Below are positions 16,833 to 25,183 of a stretch of DNA of 64,000 nucleotides, piece by piece. This stretch comes from Clostridia bacterium (GTDB lineage: Bacteria > Bacillota > Peptococcia > DRI-13 > UBA5745). The position numbers and the translations under genes are program-made. The notes under the pieces are model-generated. The model saw nothing but the letters and a program-made list of their open reading frames with translations. It made no database searches and had not been told where the DNA came from. The stretch covers positions 62,001-126,000 of the forward strand of contig JAHDMJ010000007.1 in the NCBI GenBank assembly GCA_018436095.1, given 5' to 3'. The number at the start of each line of letters is the position of its first letter. The first letter of the stretch is position 1.

Positions 16833-17429
16833 TATTTTACGCCAGCCGGCCATGCTGTATTGCTTGACACTGTCCATGACGGCAACCGCCTGCTGATAAG
16901 GTAAATCGTGGGAGACCAGCTCCACCAGATACTGAAATCCGGTGGCGGCGGTCAGGTGCAGGAACATATCCTCTACGTGCTTTCCATTTATGCCAAGGAA
17001 GTCGCAGTAGCCCCTATAGGCTGCCTCCTCAATCTCGATCAAATACTCCAGATAGGTGGACCAGCGGGTGCCTTCTGAGCGGCAGAAAATGAGCCGAAAG
17101 GCATCCAGATGCTCATAGATATAGCCAAGCATCCAATCCGTACCTATATAGGCCTGCTCCTCCACACTGTCCATTGCTCCCGCAGAAAGCTTTTCCCCCG
17201 CCTGCCGGTGTAGTTCCTGAAACTGCGCCAACATCTCCTCTGCCGGCGCCTGTACCAGTGCGTCGAACAACACCGCCTTGTTGGCAAAGTGGTTGTACAT
17301 CGCGCCGGTGGTAACATCTGCTGTCTGGGCGATACGCCGCATATTGGCGTTTTGATAACCGTGTTCCATAAATTCCTGCCGGGCGCATTCCAAGATACGT
17401 TTGCGGGTCAGCTTTGAATTATAACCCAT
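16821..17429 (-). CDS. TetR/AcrR family regulator
   Basis: A 202-residue TetR-family protein. Residues ~5-50 form the DNA-binding domain (LTRKRILECARQEFMEHGYQ; MRRIAQTADVTTGAMYNHFA; NKAVLFDALV); the rest is a helical ligand domain. The ATG at 17429 gives a standard N-terminus, whereas the longer GTG frame would start inside the palindrome at 17460-17476. Ribosome-site spacing at 17429 is poor, so the start is uncertain. It probably represses the ECF/exporter operon downstream and itself. Confidence 0.9.
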   Translation of the reverse strand: MGYNSKLTRKRILECARQEFMEHGYQNANMRRIAQTADVTTGAMYNHFANKAVLFDALVQAPAEEMLAQFQELHRQAGEKLSAGAMDSVEEQAYIGTDWMLGYIYEHLDAFRLIFCRSEGTRWSTYLEYLIEIEEAAYRGYCDFLGINGKHVEDMFLHLTAATGFQYLVELVSHDLPYQQAVAVMDSVKQYSMAGWRKILGL

Positions 17430-17459
17430 CCTTTCACCGCAAGCCTTCCTTGTAATATT

Positions 17460-17476
17460 TGATAACAATGTTATCA
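17460..17476. promoter_or_regulatory. Palindrome upstream of tetR
   Basis: TGATAACA-A-TGTTATCA is a perfect 17-bp palindrome about 30 bp before the tetR start. It differs from the 16779 operator, so either TetR binds both loosely or another regulator acts here. Confidence 0.55.
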
Positions 17477-17563
17477 CTTTCCCCCATTCGAGTCAAGACA
17501 GTTCTCCGATAAAGTGGAAAAAAGGGGATTGCCTTTCCGCCTGGTTGCGTGCCGGGCACACCT

Positions 17564-17615
17564 GGACATAGAAAGGAGCAGAAGCCATCGCCGGCTCCCG
17601 CTCCTTTCTATGTCC
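17564..17615. terminator. Strong hairpin between MCP gene and tetR
   Basis: A perfect 16-bp stem (GGACATAGAAAGGAGC with its complement) closes a 20-nt loop that itself contains AGCC/GGCT. It follows the minus-strand chemoreceptor gene by 58 bp. No U-run is present on either side. Likely a transcription barrier or a palindromic repeat. Confidence 0.55.
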
Positions 17616-17673
17616 CGAATTTAGTTTGGCTTACTGCCGGTTAATCCGATTCTCTTGCTATATTATTAATGCT

Positions 17674-19134
17674 TTATAAATGCTTTTTGATGGTTTCGTA
17701 ATTTACCGCCAACTGCAAAAGGCCTTTCGTCCGCAGACGGGGAAAAAGGGCAAACTTCCAATAATTCTTGTCGTGCTGGGCCACTTTAATGGGGGAAATA
17801 AACTCCTTCACCTTGCCCTCAAGCATGTCGCCGTATAACGGACGCAGCTTCGGCATATTGAGGCCGATCTGGCTGGGATGGGTGCAGATCTTCACCACGC
17901 CGGCGGCGTCGGTGACGCTGAGCAAATCGATGCCCAGTTCTTTTTGTACCGTTTTTAAATCTTGCTCTTCAATGGCTTGTTTTATATCTAACTGCTGCAG
18001 GCGCTGCCCCGCCTTTAACATCAGTAATTCTAAGGTTTCGGAGTTGATGGCCTGCTGCAACTCGTCGCTTTGTTTGCGCAACCCTTCGGTCAGGCCGGCG
18101 ATTTCCTGGATGGCGGCAGTTTGCTGCTGAGTAGCTGAAGCCACTTCCTCACTGGCCGCCGAGGTGTTGGTGGTGGTGCCCTTCAAATAGTCTATGGCTT
18201 CCGCTATATGGCCGGATTTGTCAAGCAATTCCTCGGCATATTGCCGGAGGGTGGAAAACTCCTGATCCGTCTTGGCAATGGAAGAGGTGATGGTTTGCAA
18301 AGTATTTCCCGTAACGTGAATAACCTTGTTGCCGGTATCCACCATCTCCTTAACCTCATTCATCATGGCCACAGCCTGCTGGATCTCCTGCTGGATGCCG
18401 CCGACGATGACGATAATATCCTGACCGGAACGTCCCGACTGATCGGCCAATATCCGCACTTCGTCTGCCACCACGGCAAAGCCTTTGCCCTGCTCACCGG
18501 CCCGGGCCGCCTCGATAGCGGCATTGAGAGCTAAGAGATTTGTTCTTCTGGCAATATCCGTTATCACCTCTACAACCTGGGCAATTTTCTCTGATTGGAT
18601 AGCCAGGTTATGGGATATCTCCAGCATACTGTCTACGCCGCCTTTGATCTGTTCGATCTGCTTCACCGCCTGGCCGGCTGCCTGGCTGCCTTCTTGGGCT
18701 TTAACCATGGATTCGCCGGAGGCAGAGGCAGCTTTTCCCACCGCATCAACCTGGCCGGCAATCAGATCCTTCACCGCTGTAGCCGATGTAGCTACCGTTT
18801 CAATCTGCTGCTGCTGGCTTAGCATATCCCTGGTTATGCCCTCCGTGCTTTGGGCCACCTCCCGGGTAGAGATAGCCATGTCGTTAACGGTCTCCTCCAG
18901 CCTGGTGGTGGCTTTAAGCACATCCAAAGCCATGCTCATCACTTGGTCATTACATGATTTGCCTGCCGGACCTGCCGCTCCGTCTCCCTTTGCGGCCCGT
19001 GGGCCTTGTCTTAGAAGGAGAAAAATTGCCAAGCTTGCACAAAAAACGGCCAACCCAACACCCAAAAGCCAGGAGAATTTAGCTGCCAGAACGGGTATAA
19101 ATATTGCACTCCCAACGTAGATGAATCTGCTCAA
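17674..19134 (-). CDS. Methyl-accepting chemotaxis protein with C-terminal sensor
   Basis: A 486-residue receptor. Two adjacent hydrophobic stretches near the N-terminus (residues ~5-45) anchor it; there is no obvious extracellular loop or HAMP domain. A long coiled-coil signalling domain follows, with the conserved tip NLLALNAAIEAARAGEQGKG. The last ~115 residues form a separate domain (DIKQAIEEQDLKTVQKELGI, LSVTDAAGVVKICTHPSQIG, FALFPRLRTKGLLQLAVNYE) that looks like a small PAS/Cache-type sensor. The start is a TTG at 19134 with GGAGGG before it; the ATG at 19176 has none. A flagellar-type promoter candidate lies upstream. Confidence 0.9.
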   Translation of the reverse strand: MSRFIYVGSAIFIPVLAAKFSWLLGVGLAVFCASLAIFLLLRQGPRAAKGDGAAGPAGKSCNDQVMSMALDVLKATTRLEETVNDMAISTREVAQSTEGITRDMLSQQQQIETVATSATAVKDLIAGQVDAVGKAASASGESMVKAQEGSQAAGQAVKQIEQIKGGVDSMLEISHNLAIQSEKIAQVVEVITDIARRTNLLALNAAIEAARAGEQGKGFAVVADEVRILADQSGRSGQDIIVIVGGIQQEIQQAVAMMNEVKEMVDTGNKVIHVTGNTLQTITSSIAKTDQEFSTLRQYAEELLDKSGHIAEAIDYLKGTTTNTSAASEEVASATQQQTAAIQEIAGLTEGLRKQSDELQQAINSETLELLMLKAGQRLQQLDIKQAIEEQDLKTVQKELGIDLLSVTDAAGVVKICTHPSQIGLNMPKLRPLYGDMLEGKVKEFISPIKVAQHDKNYWKFALFPRLRTKGLLQLAVNYETIKKHL

Positions 19135-19196
19135 TTTTGCTCCCTCCACAATTTTAATAATTAAGCAATTCAGCATTAAAAGAATTGCTTCCCCTA

Positions 19197-19222
19197 TTAT
19201 CGCTTATTAAGGCAAATTTTTA
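19197..19222 (-). promoter_or_regulatory. Candidate sigma-D/sigma-28 promoter of the chemoreceptor
   Basis: On the reverse strand TAAAAATT, 10 bp, AGCGATAA: six of eight matches each to the motility-sigma -35 (TAAAGTTT) and -10 (GCCGATAA) boxes, one base short of the usual 11-bp spacing. It lies 60-90 bp before the TTG start. Confidence 0.35.
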
Positions 19223-19421
19223 AAGTACCAAATGACAAATTAAATGTTTTTTTGATGTATTTATAAAAAAAGAAGCGCCTTTTCAGATGCTTAATCAGAA
19301 AATTCTTAGTCTGGGTTAAGGTTTTTGATGCTGTTTTCCATGCATGTTAATTATTTTAATATTCTGATATTTCCGTGGCTGCTACACTGATTGCATTCAT
19401 AATCGCTCTTTGATCAACTAT

Positions 19422-19493
19422 ATGGAGCTGTTTACGTTCTGTCTGGTTATCATCGGTATCATTGGCTTGTTGCAAAACAAGCCAAAAAAATAA
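19422..19493 (+). other. Possible 23-residue hydrophobic peptide frame
   Basis: An ATG frame MELFTFCLVIIGIIGLLQNK, then PKK and stop, has the make-up of small membrane toxins or holin-like peptides: one hydrophobic helix and a lysine tail. No ribosome site precedes it and no antisense RNA can be seen, so it may be a relic or chance. The rest of 19223-19621 shows nothing I can name. Confidence 0.2.
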
Positions 19494-19621
19494 AACCGCC
19501 TATCCGTAGATAAGGATCTGGCCGCCTAGCAAAAAGCAGCAGTTCCTATTTGTATTTATATCCTAACATAGCGGCGATACCAGTACCAAGCGCACCAAGC
19601 AAGCAATAGTTATGCCTGTAT

Positions 19622-20254
19622 ATCCTGAGTTCCCGCAAAATTACACCATAAAATCCTAGCCCCTTAATAAATAAGGATTAATCAGATCCTTATCCCAAAA
19701 GCTGTATAGTATTTAACTTTATTTCGAAAAAATCCGGACACTTTAAACTTGCAATTTTGGTTATTTCCGCCCCCCCTTTGCACACTGATCCGCCGGCGGG
19801 GCTAAGTGGGTTTTCAAACTATATTAGCCTATCCTAATGGAAAGAGATGGACACATCACCTCCTCACCGGTAGGGGGTGGATGACTTATTATAGGTCCCC
19901 CTCTGTGCAAAATTGCAAGTTTGTCTTCGTCTAGAGAGCCTAATCAGAGGAAATGTTAGAAAGCTTAAGCATTTTTTGCAGTTTAGTAGTGAATTTATTT
20001 CTGCCAGGGCACTAGATACAGCCAAGGTATAGGTTTCTACTTATTTTTTGAGCCGCCATAACTCTAAGGGGTGTCTACAAACTTGCATTTTTGCTCAACT
20101 GGCGCCCTTACTGGATACAAACCTGCATTTTTGCACAGAGAGGACAAAACCTGCAGAGAGGCCAAAAGCGAATTCTGAGTCAAGCTTGACAAGACAAATC
20201 TGGTCATTGGCGGTTTTTCTTGGTGTATGGTTTAATTTTGCGGGAACTCAGGAT
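19622..20254. repeat. 633-bp gene-free segment bounded by 29-bp inverted repeats
   Basis: The ends 19622-19650 and 20226-20254 are inverted copies matching at 28 of 29 bases (core CTGAGTTCCCGCAAAATT). Inside are several copies of the dispersed ~20-nt motif in both orientations and GC-rich blocks, but no credible gene. This resembles a MITE-like element or a large structured intergenic repeat. I see no clear target-site duplication next to the ends. Confidence 0.55.
19745..20156. repeat. Dispersed ~20-nt motif, cluster A
   Basis: Copies at 19745-19760 (minus), 19904-19925 (plus, preceded by a CCCCC tract), 20077-20097 and 20117-20137 (minus, starts 40 bp apart) and a partial at 20144-20156. 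The plus-sense form is close to TGCAAAATTGCAAGTTTGT. The spacer between the two 20.1-kb copies is unique. Confidence 0.65.
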
Positions 20255-20278
20255 TTATCATAGCCTGCACTAAACTGC

Positions 20279-20325
20279 AAAAAAGGCCAGCCCTTCCAAG
20301 CAATAACGCTTGAATCGGACTGGCC
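20279..20325 (-). terminator. Intrinsic terminator of rplM-rpsI
   Basis: Reverse-strand hairpin with GGCCAG/CTGGCC at the base and CAAGC/GCTTG at the top, followed by a run of T. It starts about 50 bp after the rpsI stop. Confidence 0.9.
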
Positions 20326-20373
20326 GTTTTCGTATCTTTGTGCTGCCGTTCTTTTGGAACCTGGCGCCAAAAA

Positions 20374-20769
20374 CTATCTCTTGCTAAACTGGGGAGCTCT
20401 ACGGGCGCCTTTGAGGCCGTATTTCTTACGCTCCTTCATCCTGGGGTCACGGGTGAGAAAGCCTGCTTTCTTCAAGGAAGGACGCATTTCGGCGTCTGCC
20501 TTGAGCAAAGCTCTGGCGATACCCAGACGGATAGCGCCGGCCTGACCGGTGATGCCGCCGCCTTTGACGGTGGCCATGATATCGTATCTGCCTTCGGTCT
20601 TCGTCAGAACCAAGGGCTGCTTTACGACCATTTCCAAAGTCTTTTTGCCGAAGTACTCGGTAAGGGGACGCTTATTGATCAATACTTTGCCTTCCCCGGG
20701 AATCAGACGAACCTGGGCCACGGAGGTTTTCCGACGGCCAGTACCTCTGTATTGGATTGCTTGAGCCAT
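20374..20769 (-). CDS. rpsI: 30S ribosomal protein S9
   Basis: A 131-residue protein of standard S9 length with [17 protein letters not shown] at the N-terminus, [19 protein letters not shown] in the middle and the basic tail ending QFSKR that reaches the P-site tRNA. It is in the usual rplM-rpsI pair, 19 bp after rplM, with a strong terminator downstream. Confidence 0.98.
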   Translation of the reverse strand: MAQAIQYRGTGRRKTSVAQVRLIPGEGKVLINKRPLTEYFGKKTLEMVVKQPLVLTKTEGRYDIMATVKGGGITGQAGAIRLGIARALLKADAEMRPSLKKAGFLTRDPRMKERKKYGLKGARRAPQFSKR

Positions 20770-20788
20770 TCTTCAAATACCTCCTTCC

Positions 20789-21223
20789 TTACGCTCTGAT
20801 TGTCCACACTTCAGGCTGCTGGGCCTGATGGGGATGCTCCGGTCCTCTATAGACCTTCAGCTTGCGGTACATCTGGTCGCCTAATTTATTCTTAGGCAGC
20901 ATCCCTTTGATGGCTTTTTCCATAACCCGCTCCGGTTTCTTCTGGAGCATAATGCCATAAGCGGTGCGTTTTAATCCGCCGGGATAACCGGAATGGGTGA
21001 TAAATTCTTTTTGCTGCAGTTTTTTGCCGGTGAGTTCCACCTTTTCTGCATTGATGACGATAACGAAATCGCCGGTGTCCACATGAGGCGTGTATGTGGG
21101 TTTATGCTTGCCCCGCAAAAGCGTCGCCGCTTCTGTGGCTATGCTGCCTAAAGTCTTGCCTGCAGCGTCCAGTACATACCATTTACGCTGAACCTGACCA
21201 GGTTTTGCCATGAAGGTTGTCAC
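20789..21223 (-). CDS. rplM: 50S ribosomal protein L13
   Basis: A 144-residue L13, an early-assembly protein of the large subunit. Features: [20 protein letters not shown] at the N-terminus, [20 protein letters not shown], and the C-terminal [20 protein letters not shown] start at the GTG at 21223 because AGGAGGG lies 6 bp before it and MTTFMAKP... fits clostridial L13 N-termini; the ATG at 21211 is possible but too far from the ribosome site. Confidence 0.97.
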   Translation of the reverse strand: MTTFMAKPGQVQRKWYVLDAAGKTLGSIATEAATLLRGKHKPTYTPHVDTGDFVIVINAEKVELTGKKLQQKEFITHSGYPGGLKRTAYGIMLQKKPERVMEKAIKGMLPKNKLGDQMYRKLKVYRGPEHPHQAQQPEVWTIRA

Positions 21224-21326
21224 GATATTCCCTCCTAAAAACACTTACGTCCATTATATCCGGCGCCGCAAATCTTACAGCGCTGTTTCACCGGGGCTGG
21301 TGGGTATATAATTGGATAACATGAAG

Positions 21327-21355
21327 ATTCTAATACACCGGGCCTGGCGTGTCAA
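21327..21355 (-). promoter_or_regulatory. Promoter and leader of rplM-rpsI
   Basis: TTGACA (21350-21355) and TAGAAT (21327-21332) on the reverse strand are 17 bp apart. The promoter overlaps the isocitrate dehydrogenase stop codon. The ~95-nt leader that follows contains CAGCGCTG and GGCGCCGG dyads and could host an L13-type autoregulatory RNA, but I cannot match it to the known leader structure. Confidence 0.75.
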
Positions 21356-22563
21356 GCCCTTTCCCCTAACATTTTCGGGATATCGCGGAATAATTCCACC
21401 TTAGCCAAGGTTTCCAGGATATAATCGCCAAATTGCCGGCAGGTAGCTCCGGCGGAGTCCCCGGTAATCCGCAGTTTTCTTTCTTCCTGAAGGCAGATGT
21501 CCAGTGCCCGGTCCAGCCGGCGGGCTTCGGCCCCCAGGCCGATATGGTTAAGGAGCATAGCCGCTGCCCGCAAAAGGGAAGAAGGATTGGCGTAATCGCC
21601 CCGGCCCTCGGCCATCATCCTGTCGGCGGAACCGTGGATGGCTTCAAACATGGCATACTTTTTGCCGATATTGGCGCTGCCGGCAGTGCCGACACCGCCC
21701 TGAATCTGGGCCGCTTCATCGGTGATGATGTCGCCGTAGAGATTGGGCAGCACCACCACTTGAAAGTTTTTCCTGACCCGGTCGTCAATCAGGTTGGCCG
21801 TCATGATATCCACATAGCGCTCATCCCTTTGGATGGCGGGATATTTTTCACCGATCTGATGGAAGATCTCCAGAAATTTGCCGTCGGTGGTCTTGATCAC
21901 ATTTGCTTTGGTAACGGCGGTAACCTTAGTCTTGCCGTTTTTTACCGCATAGTCAAAGGCGGCCTCAATAATACGCCGGCAGCCTTCATCGGTGACCATA
22001 GTGAAATCCACCGCCAGCTCCGCCGATATCTCAAAGCCCTTGCTGCCTACGGCATAGGCGCCCTCTGTATTTTCCCGGAAAAATGTCCAGTCGATACCCA
22101 GCTCCGGCACCCGCACGGGCCTGACATTGGCAAAGAGGTCCAGGGCCTTACGCATAGCCACATTGGCGCTTTCAATATTCGGCCGGCCGTCGCCCTTTTG
22201 GGGTGTGGCCGTGGGCCCTTTCAAAATGACGGGGCAGCTTTTCAGCTCTTCCAGCACATCATCGGGAATAGCCTTACCGGCCAATATGCGGTTTTCTATG
22301 GTGAGGCCTGAAATATCCCGAAAAAGGATTTCTCCCTTTGCCAGGGAATCCGTCAGCAAATAACTGAGAATCCGCCGGGACTCCGCCATAATAATCGGAC
22401 CGATACCGTCGCCGCCGCAAAAACCGATGGTCAAAGGCCTCAGGCTTTCGTAATCCGTAAAATCCCCCTGAGCCTTAATGGCCTCCGCCCGGCTCAACTG
22501 TTCTCTTACCAGGCTGGCAAACTTTTCGCAGGCAATGTTAACTTGGTGCTCCAGATGTTCCAT
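21352..22563 (-). CDS. Isocitrate dehydrogenase (isocitrate/isopropylmalate dehydrogenase family)
   Basis: A 403-residue beta-decarboxylating dehydrogenase. Visible motifs: FCGGDGIGPIIM near the N-terminus, KGPTATPQKGDGRPNIESAN (substrate loop), FANVRPVRVPELGIDWTFFR with ENTEGAYAVG, the metal/cofactor region VVLPNLYGDIITDEAAQIQG and FEAIHGSADRM. Context with Re-citrate synthase makes isocitrate the likely substrate, giving 2-oxoglutarate for glutamate synthesis; isopropylmalate or homoisocitrate dehydrogenase are alternatives. Its start lies 26 bp inside the regulator gene. AAAGGAG precedes the ATG. Confidence 0.85.
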   Translation of the reverse strand: MEHLEHQVNIACEKFASLVREQLSRAEAIKAQGDFTDYESLRPLTIGFCGGDGIGPIIMAESRRILSYLLTDSLAKGEILFRDISGLTIENRILAGKAIPDDVLEELKSCPVILKGPTATPQKGDGRPNIESANVAMRKALDLFANVRPVRVPELGIDWTFFRENTEGAYAVGSKGFEISAELAVDFTMVTDEGCRRIIEAAFDYAVKNGKTKVTAVTKANVIKTTDGKFLEIFHQIGEKYPAIQRDERYVDIMTANLIDDRVRKNFQVVVLPNLYGDIITDEAAQIQGGVGTAGSANIGKKYAMFEAIHGSADRMMAEGRGDYANPSSLLRAAAMLLNHIGLGAEARRLDRALDICLQEERKLRITGDSAGATCRQFGDYILETLAKVELFRDIPKMLGERA

Positions 22564-23254
22564 AAGCTGCTCCTTTATTTTCTTTCGCTAAAAGCTTCAC
22601 TAAATTCTCTTTGGCATTATTGATATGGATAACCGTCAATCGTTCAGCCTCGTCGCCGTCACCCCCGCAAATAGCTTCCAGAATCAGGCGGTGCTCGGCA
22701 ATGGCTTTTTCTGTACGGCCGGTTTCGGCAATGGATTGCCGCCGGTAGCGCTGGATCATATGATGAAGATCCCGCAGCATGTGCTGGAGGGTCCGGCTAT
22801 CGCAATAGGAGAAAATGGTTTCATGGAAGCGGGAATCCATCTCGCTGATTTGCTCCTGGTAAGATTTCAAATGATAGAATTCTTGCAAATCCACGATTTC
22901 CCGCAATTCCTTGCGCCGGGCTTCCGTGATGTTTTCTGCCGCCCAACGGGAAGCCAAACCTTCGATGTAGCTGCGTATGGTGTAGACATCCAGAAGATCC
23001 TTGCTGTCCACACCCAGGACCACGGCGCCCTTGTTGGGCACTAAACGGACCAGGCCTTTTTGTTCCAGCATACGGATAGCTTCCCTGACCGGCGTGCGGC
23101 TAACTCCCAATTCTGCCGAAAGCTTTAGCTCGATGAGGTTTTCTCCCGGCAGAATGCTGCCATTTAAAATGCCTTCTTCCAACTGCTCAAACACCCGGCA
23201 ACTGAGGGAATTAGCTTCTCCGCCGCCGCTGAAACCCATGTTTTCCTTCTTCAT
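22538..23254 (-). CDS. GntR family regulator, FCD type
   Basis: A 238-residue regulator: GntR winged helix at about residues 15-80 (ENLIELKLSAELGVSRTPVR, EAIRMLEQKGLVRLVPNKGA) and an FCD effector domain (LDVYTIRSYIEGLASRWAAE; DSRFHETIFSYCDSRTL; IAEHRLILEAICGGDGDEAE). The Asp/His residues that usually hold a metal for carboxylate binding are present. It sits between Re-citrate synthase and isocitrate dehydrogenase, overlapping both neighbours' expression signals, and probably senses a cycle acid. The ATG at 23254 follows GGAGG. Operator candidate at 24669-24686. Confidence 0.92.
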   Translation of the reverse strand: MKKENMGFSGGGEANSLSCRVFEQLEEGILNGSILPGENLIELKLSAELGVSRTPVREAIRMLEQKGLVRLVPNKGAVVLGVDSKDLLDVYTIRSYIEGLASRWAAENITEARRKELREIVDLQEFYHLKSYQEQISEMDSRFHETIFSYCDSRTLQHMLRDLHHMIQRYRRQSIAETGRTEKAIAEHRLILEAICGGDGDEAERLTVIHINNAKENLVKLLAKENKGAAYGTSGAPS

Positions 23255-23258
23255 TGCC

Positions 23259-24623
23259 CTATACCTCCGGAGCAAAACTCTCCACTAATGCCTCCATCTC
23301 ACCGTCGCTGATCACCGTTTGACGGCCTTCGGCATACTGGCTATCGATCCATTCTTTGATCTTCAGAACCATGGGATCTTGCTTGCTCACTTTTCTTTCT
23401 TCCGTTAAATCATAATGCTCATTGATCCAATATGCAATACCTGCCAAACCGCTGGTGTTGCTGATAGCCACAGCGGCCGGCCTGGAAAGCAGGGTATTTG
23501 TATCGAAAATATTATAGATTTCCTCATCTTTCATTAAACCGTCGGCATGGATGCCGGCTCTGGTGACGTTAAAGTTTTTTCCTACAAAAGGCGTCATCGC
23601 CGGTATGCGGTAGCCGATTTTCTTCTCATAATAGCGGGCGATCTCTGTTACTACCGTGGGGTCTATGCCATCCAGGGTGCCCCTTAGGGAAGCATATTCA
23701 AACACCATGGATTCCAGAGGTATATTGCCGGTGCGTTCACCGATACCCAAAAGGGAGCAATTGACGGCGCTGGCTCCGTAAAGCCAGGCTGCACTGGCAT
23801 TGACCACCGCTTTATTAAAATCGTTATGGCCATGCCATTCCAGCAGCGCGGAAGGCACGTCGGAATAATGCTGCAAGCCGTAGATGATGCCGGGAACGCT
23901 GCGGGGCAAAGCCACGCCGGCGAAAGGAATGCCATAGCCCATGGTGTCGCAGGCCCGGATCTTTACCGGAATTTCCGCCTCTTTGGACAGCTTCATCAGC
24001 TCATTGACAAAAGGCACCACAAAGCCGTAGAAATCCGCCCGGGTGATGTCTTCCAGATGACAGCGGGGTTTTACCCCCATTTCCAAAGCCTGGCTAACCA
24101 CGGCCAAATAGCCTTCCATAGCCTGCTTTCTGGTTTTGCCCAATTTCTTAAAAATATGGTAATCGGAGCAGCTCACCAAAATACCGGTTTCCTTAATGCC
24201 GATATCCTTCACCAACTGAAAATCCTCTTTGGTGGCCCGAATCCAGGTGGTGGGCTCGGGATAAGTGTAGCCCAGCTCCATACACTTTAGAAGGGCTTGC
24301 CGGTCCTTTTCACTATAAACAAAAAATTCCGTTTGCCGGATCTTGCCCTGAGGCCCCCCCAACCGGGCCAGCAATTTGTACAGATCAACGATTTGCTCTA
24401 CCGTATAAGGGGCCCTGGACTGCTGGCCGTCCCGAAATGTCGTGTCGGTAATCCAGATTTCTTCCGGCATACCAATGGGTACCCGCCGGTGGTTGAAGGG
24501 GATTTTCGGCACCTCTGTGTAAGGATACAGATCCCGGTAAAGATTAGGTTCTGCCACATCCTGCAGCGAGTATTTATAAGGGTCTTGCTCCAATAGATTG
24601 CTTTGCTTATTGATTTCAATCAT
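23259..24623 (-). CDS. Re-citrate synthase (homocitrate/isopropylmalate synthase superfamily)
   Basis: A 454-residue DRE-TIM condensing enzyme. The catalytic signature appears as WITDTTFRDGQQSR (about residues 55-68). Further landmarks: QTEFFVYSEKDRQALLKCME, PEPTTWIRATKEDF, CSDYHIFKKLG, PRCHLEDITRADFYGF, LEWHGHNDFNKAVVNASAAW (metal-binding HxH) and LGIGERTGN. This pattern matches the Clostridium kluyveri type Re-citrate synthase, which makes citrate from oxaloacetate and acetyl-CoA in anaerobes lacking the Si-enzyme. Pairing with isocitrate dehydrogenase supports it. It lacks the C-terminal LeuA regulatory domain. Start at 24623 after GAGGAGG. Confidence 0.85.
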   Translation of the reverse strand: MIEINKQSNLLEQDPYKYSLQDVAEPNLYRDLYPYTEVPKIPFNHRRVPIGMPEEIWITDTTFRDGQQSRAPYTVEQIVDLYKLLARLGGPQGKIRQTEFFVYSEKDRQALLKCMELGYTYPEPTTWIRATKEDFQLVKDIGIKETGILVSCSDYHIFKKLGKTRKQAMEGYLAVVSQALEMGVKPRCHLEDITRADFYGFVVPFVNELMKLSKEAEIPVKIRACDTMGYGIPFAGVALPRSVPGIIYGLQHYSDVPSALLEWHGHNDFNKAVVNASAAWLYGASAVNCSLLGIGERTGNIPLESMVFEYASLRGTLDGIDPTVVTEIARYYEKKIGYRIPAMTPFVGKNFNVTRAGIHADGLMKDEEIYNIFDTNTLLSRPAAVAISNTSGLAGIAYWINEHYDLTEERKVSKQDPMVLKIKEWIDSQYAEGRQTVISDGEMEALVESFAPEV

Positions 24624-24668
24624 GGGTCTGCCTCCTCTCATTTGCCATCGTATACCTCGAATGAATAC

Positions 24669-24686
24669 TTGTATGCAATTATACAA
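24669..24686. promoter_or_regulatory. Operator of the citrate synthase operon
   Basis: TTGTAT-GCAATT-ATACAA is a perfect inverted repeat with arms typical of FCD-GntR sites. It starts 4 bp after the -10 box and would cover the transcription start, so binding should repress the operon that encodes the regulator. Confidence 0.7.
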
Positions 24687-24689
24687 AGC

Positions 24690-24718
24690 ATTATATGAGG
24701 CCCACCGGCAATAGTCAA
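24690..24718 (-). promoter_or_regulatory. Promoter of Re-citrate synthase operon
   Basis: TTGACT (24713-24718) and TATAAT (24690-24695) on the reverse strand with a 17-bp spacer; five of six and six of six consensus matches. Confidence 0.85.
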
Positions 24719-24794
24719 GAGATTTGAGGAGGCTGTGTCATGTATTCATGCTAAAAAGGCCCTAAGCTCATGGGGACTCCTCCCCGGTAGTGAT

Positions 24795-24936
24795 CTAGTG
24801 AGCAGTGACTAGTGAGCAGTGGAGCACCGAGGCACTGACGGCACTGACGGCACTGACGGCACTGACGCCCCGCCTGTGCAAAAATTGCGGTTGTATTCAA
24901 TTGCCTAAGGTCAGGTGAGCAAAAATTGCGGTTGTA
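24795..24936. repeat. Composite repeat block, cluster B
   Basis: Three layers: a 14-bp unit CTAGTGAGCAGTGA twice (24795-24822), the 9-bp unit GGCACTGAC four times (24831-24866), a GCCCCGCC tract, then two plus-sense copies of the dispersed motif (24875-24895 and 24916-24936; GCAAAAATTGCGGTTGTA) starting 41 bp apart. A pair of AAAAATTGTACAG copies follows at 25045 and 25086. The 560-bp gap 24624-25183 has no credible gene. Confidence 0.7.
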
Positions 24937-25127
24937 TGTAAAATGCAAGGTCAAGATGGCTGCACAAACGGAAAAACCGCACCGCTTTAGCCTGAAATTT
25001 GCTAAAATTGACCTTTGCAGCGGCTGCAATTCCCGCAAAAACGAAAAAATTGTACAGGCAACGGCAAGAATCTGCCCACAACCGTAAAAATTGTACAGAG
25101 CCCCGTGCCGCCCCCGAAAATCTATAC

Positions 25128-25169
25128 AAAAAAAGGAGCAGAATCGCCGATTGGCCGGTGCTCTGCCCC
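25128..25169 (-). terminator. Intrinsic terminator after the VanY-type gene
   Basis: Reverse-strand stem GGGGCAGA/TCTGCTCC (one G-U pair) with inner CCG/CGG pairing, followed directly by seven T, 15 bp after the stop. Confidence 0.85.
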
Positions 25170-25183
25170 TTTCCGTTTCTCAT

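Noticed and set aside
18485-19120. 211-residue plus-strand frame
   Set aside because: Antisense of the chemoreceptor coiled coil.
20048-20263. 71-residue frame near 20.1 kb
   Set aside because: Made of repeat copies and the right inverted repeat of the 633-bp element; not protein-like.
21433-22311. 292-residue plus-strand frame
   Set aside because: Antisense of isocitrate dehydrogenase; composition is His/Gly-rich as in shadows of GC-biased genes.
23259-24623. 2-isopropylmalate or homocitrate synthase
   Set aside because: No LeuA regulatory domain, and the motif set and pairing with isocitrate dehydrogenase fit Re-citrate synthase better.
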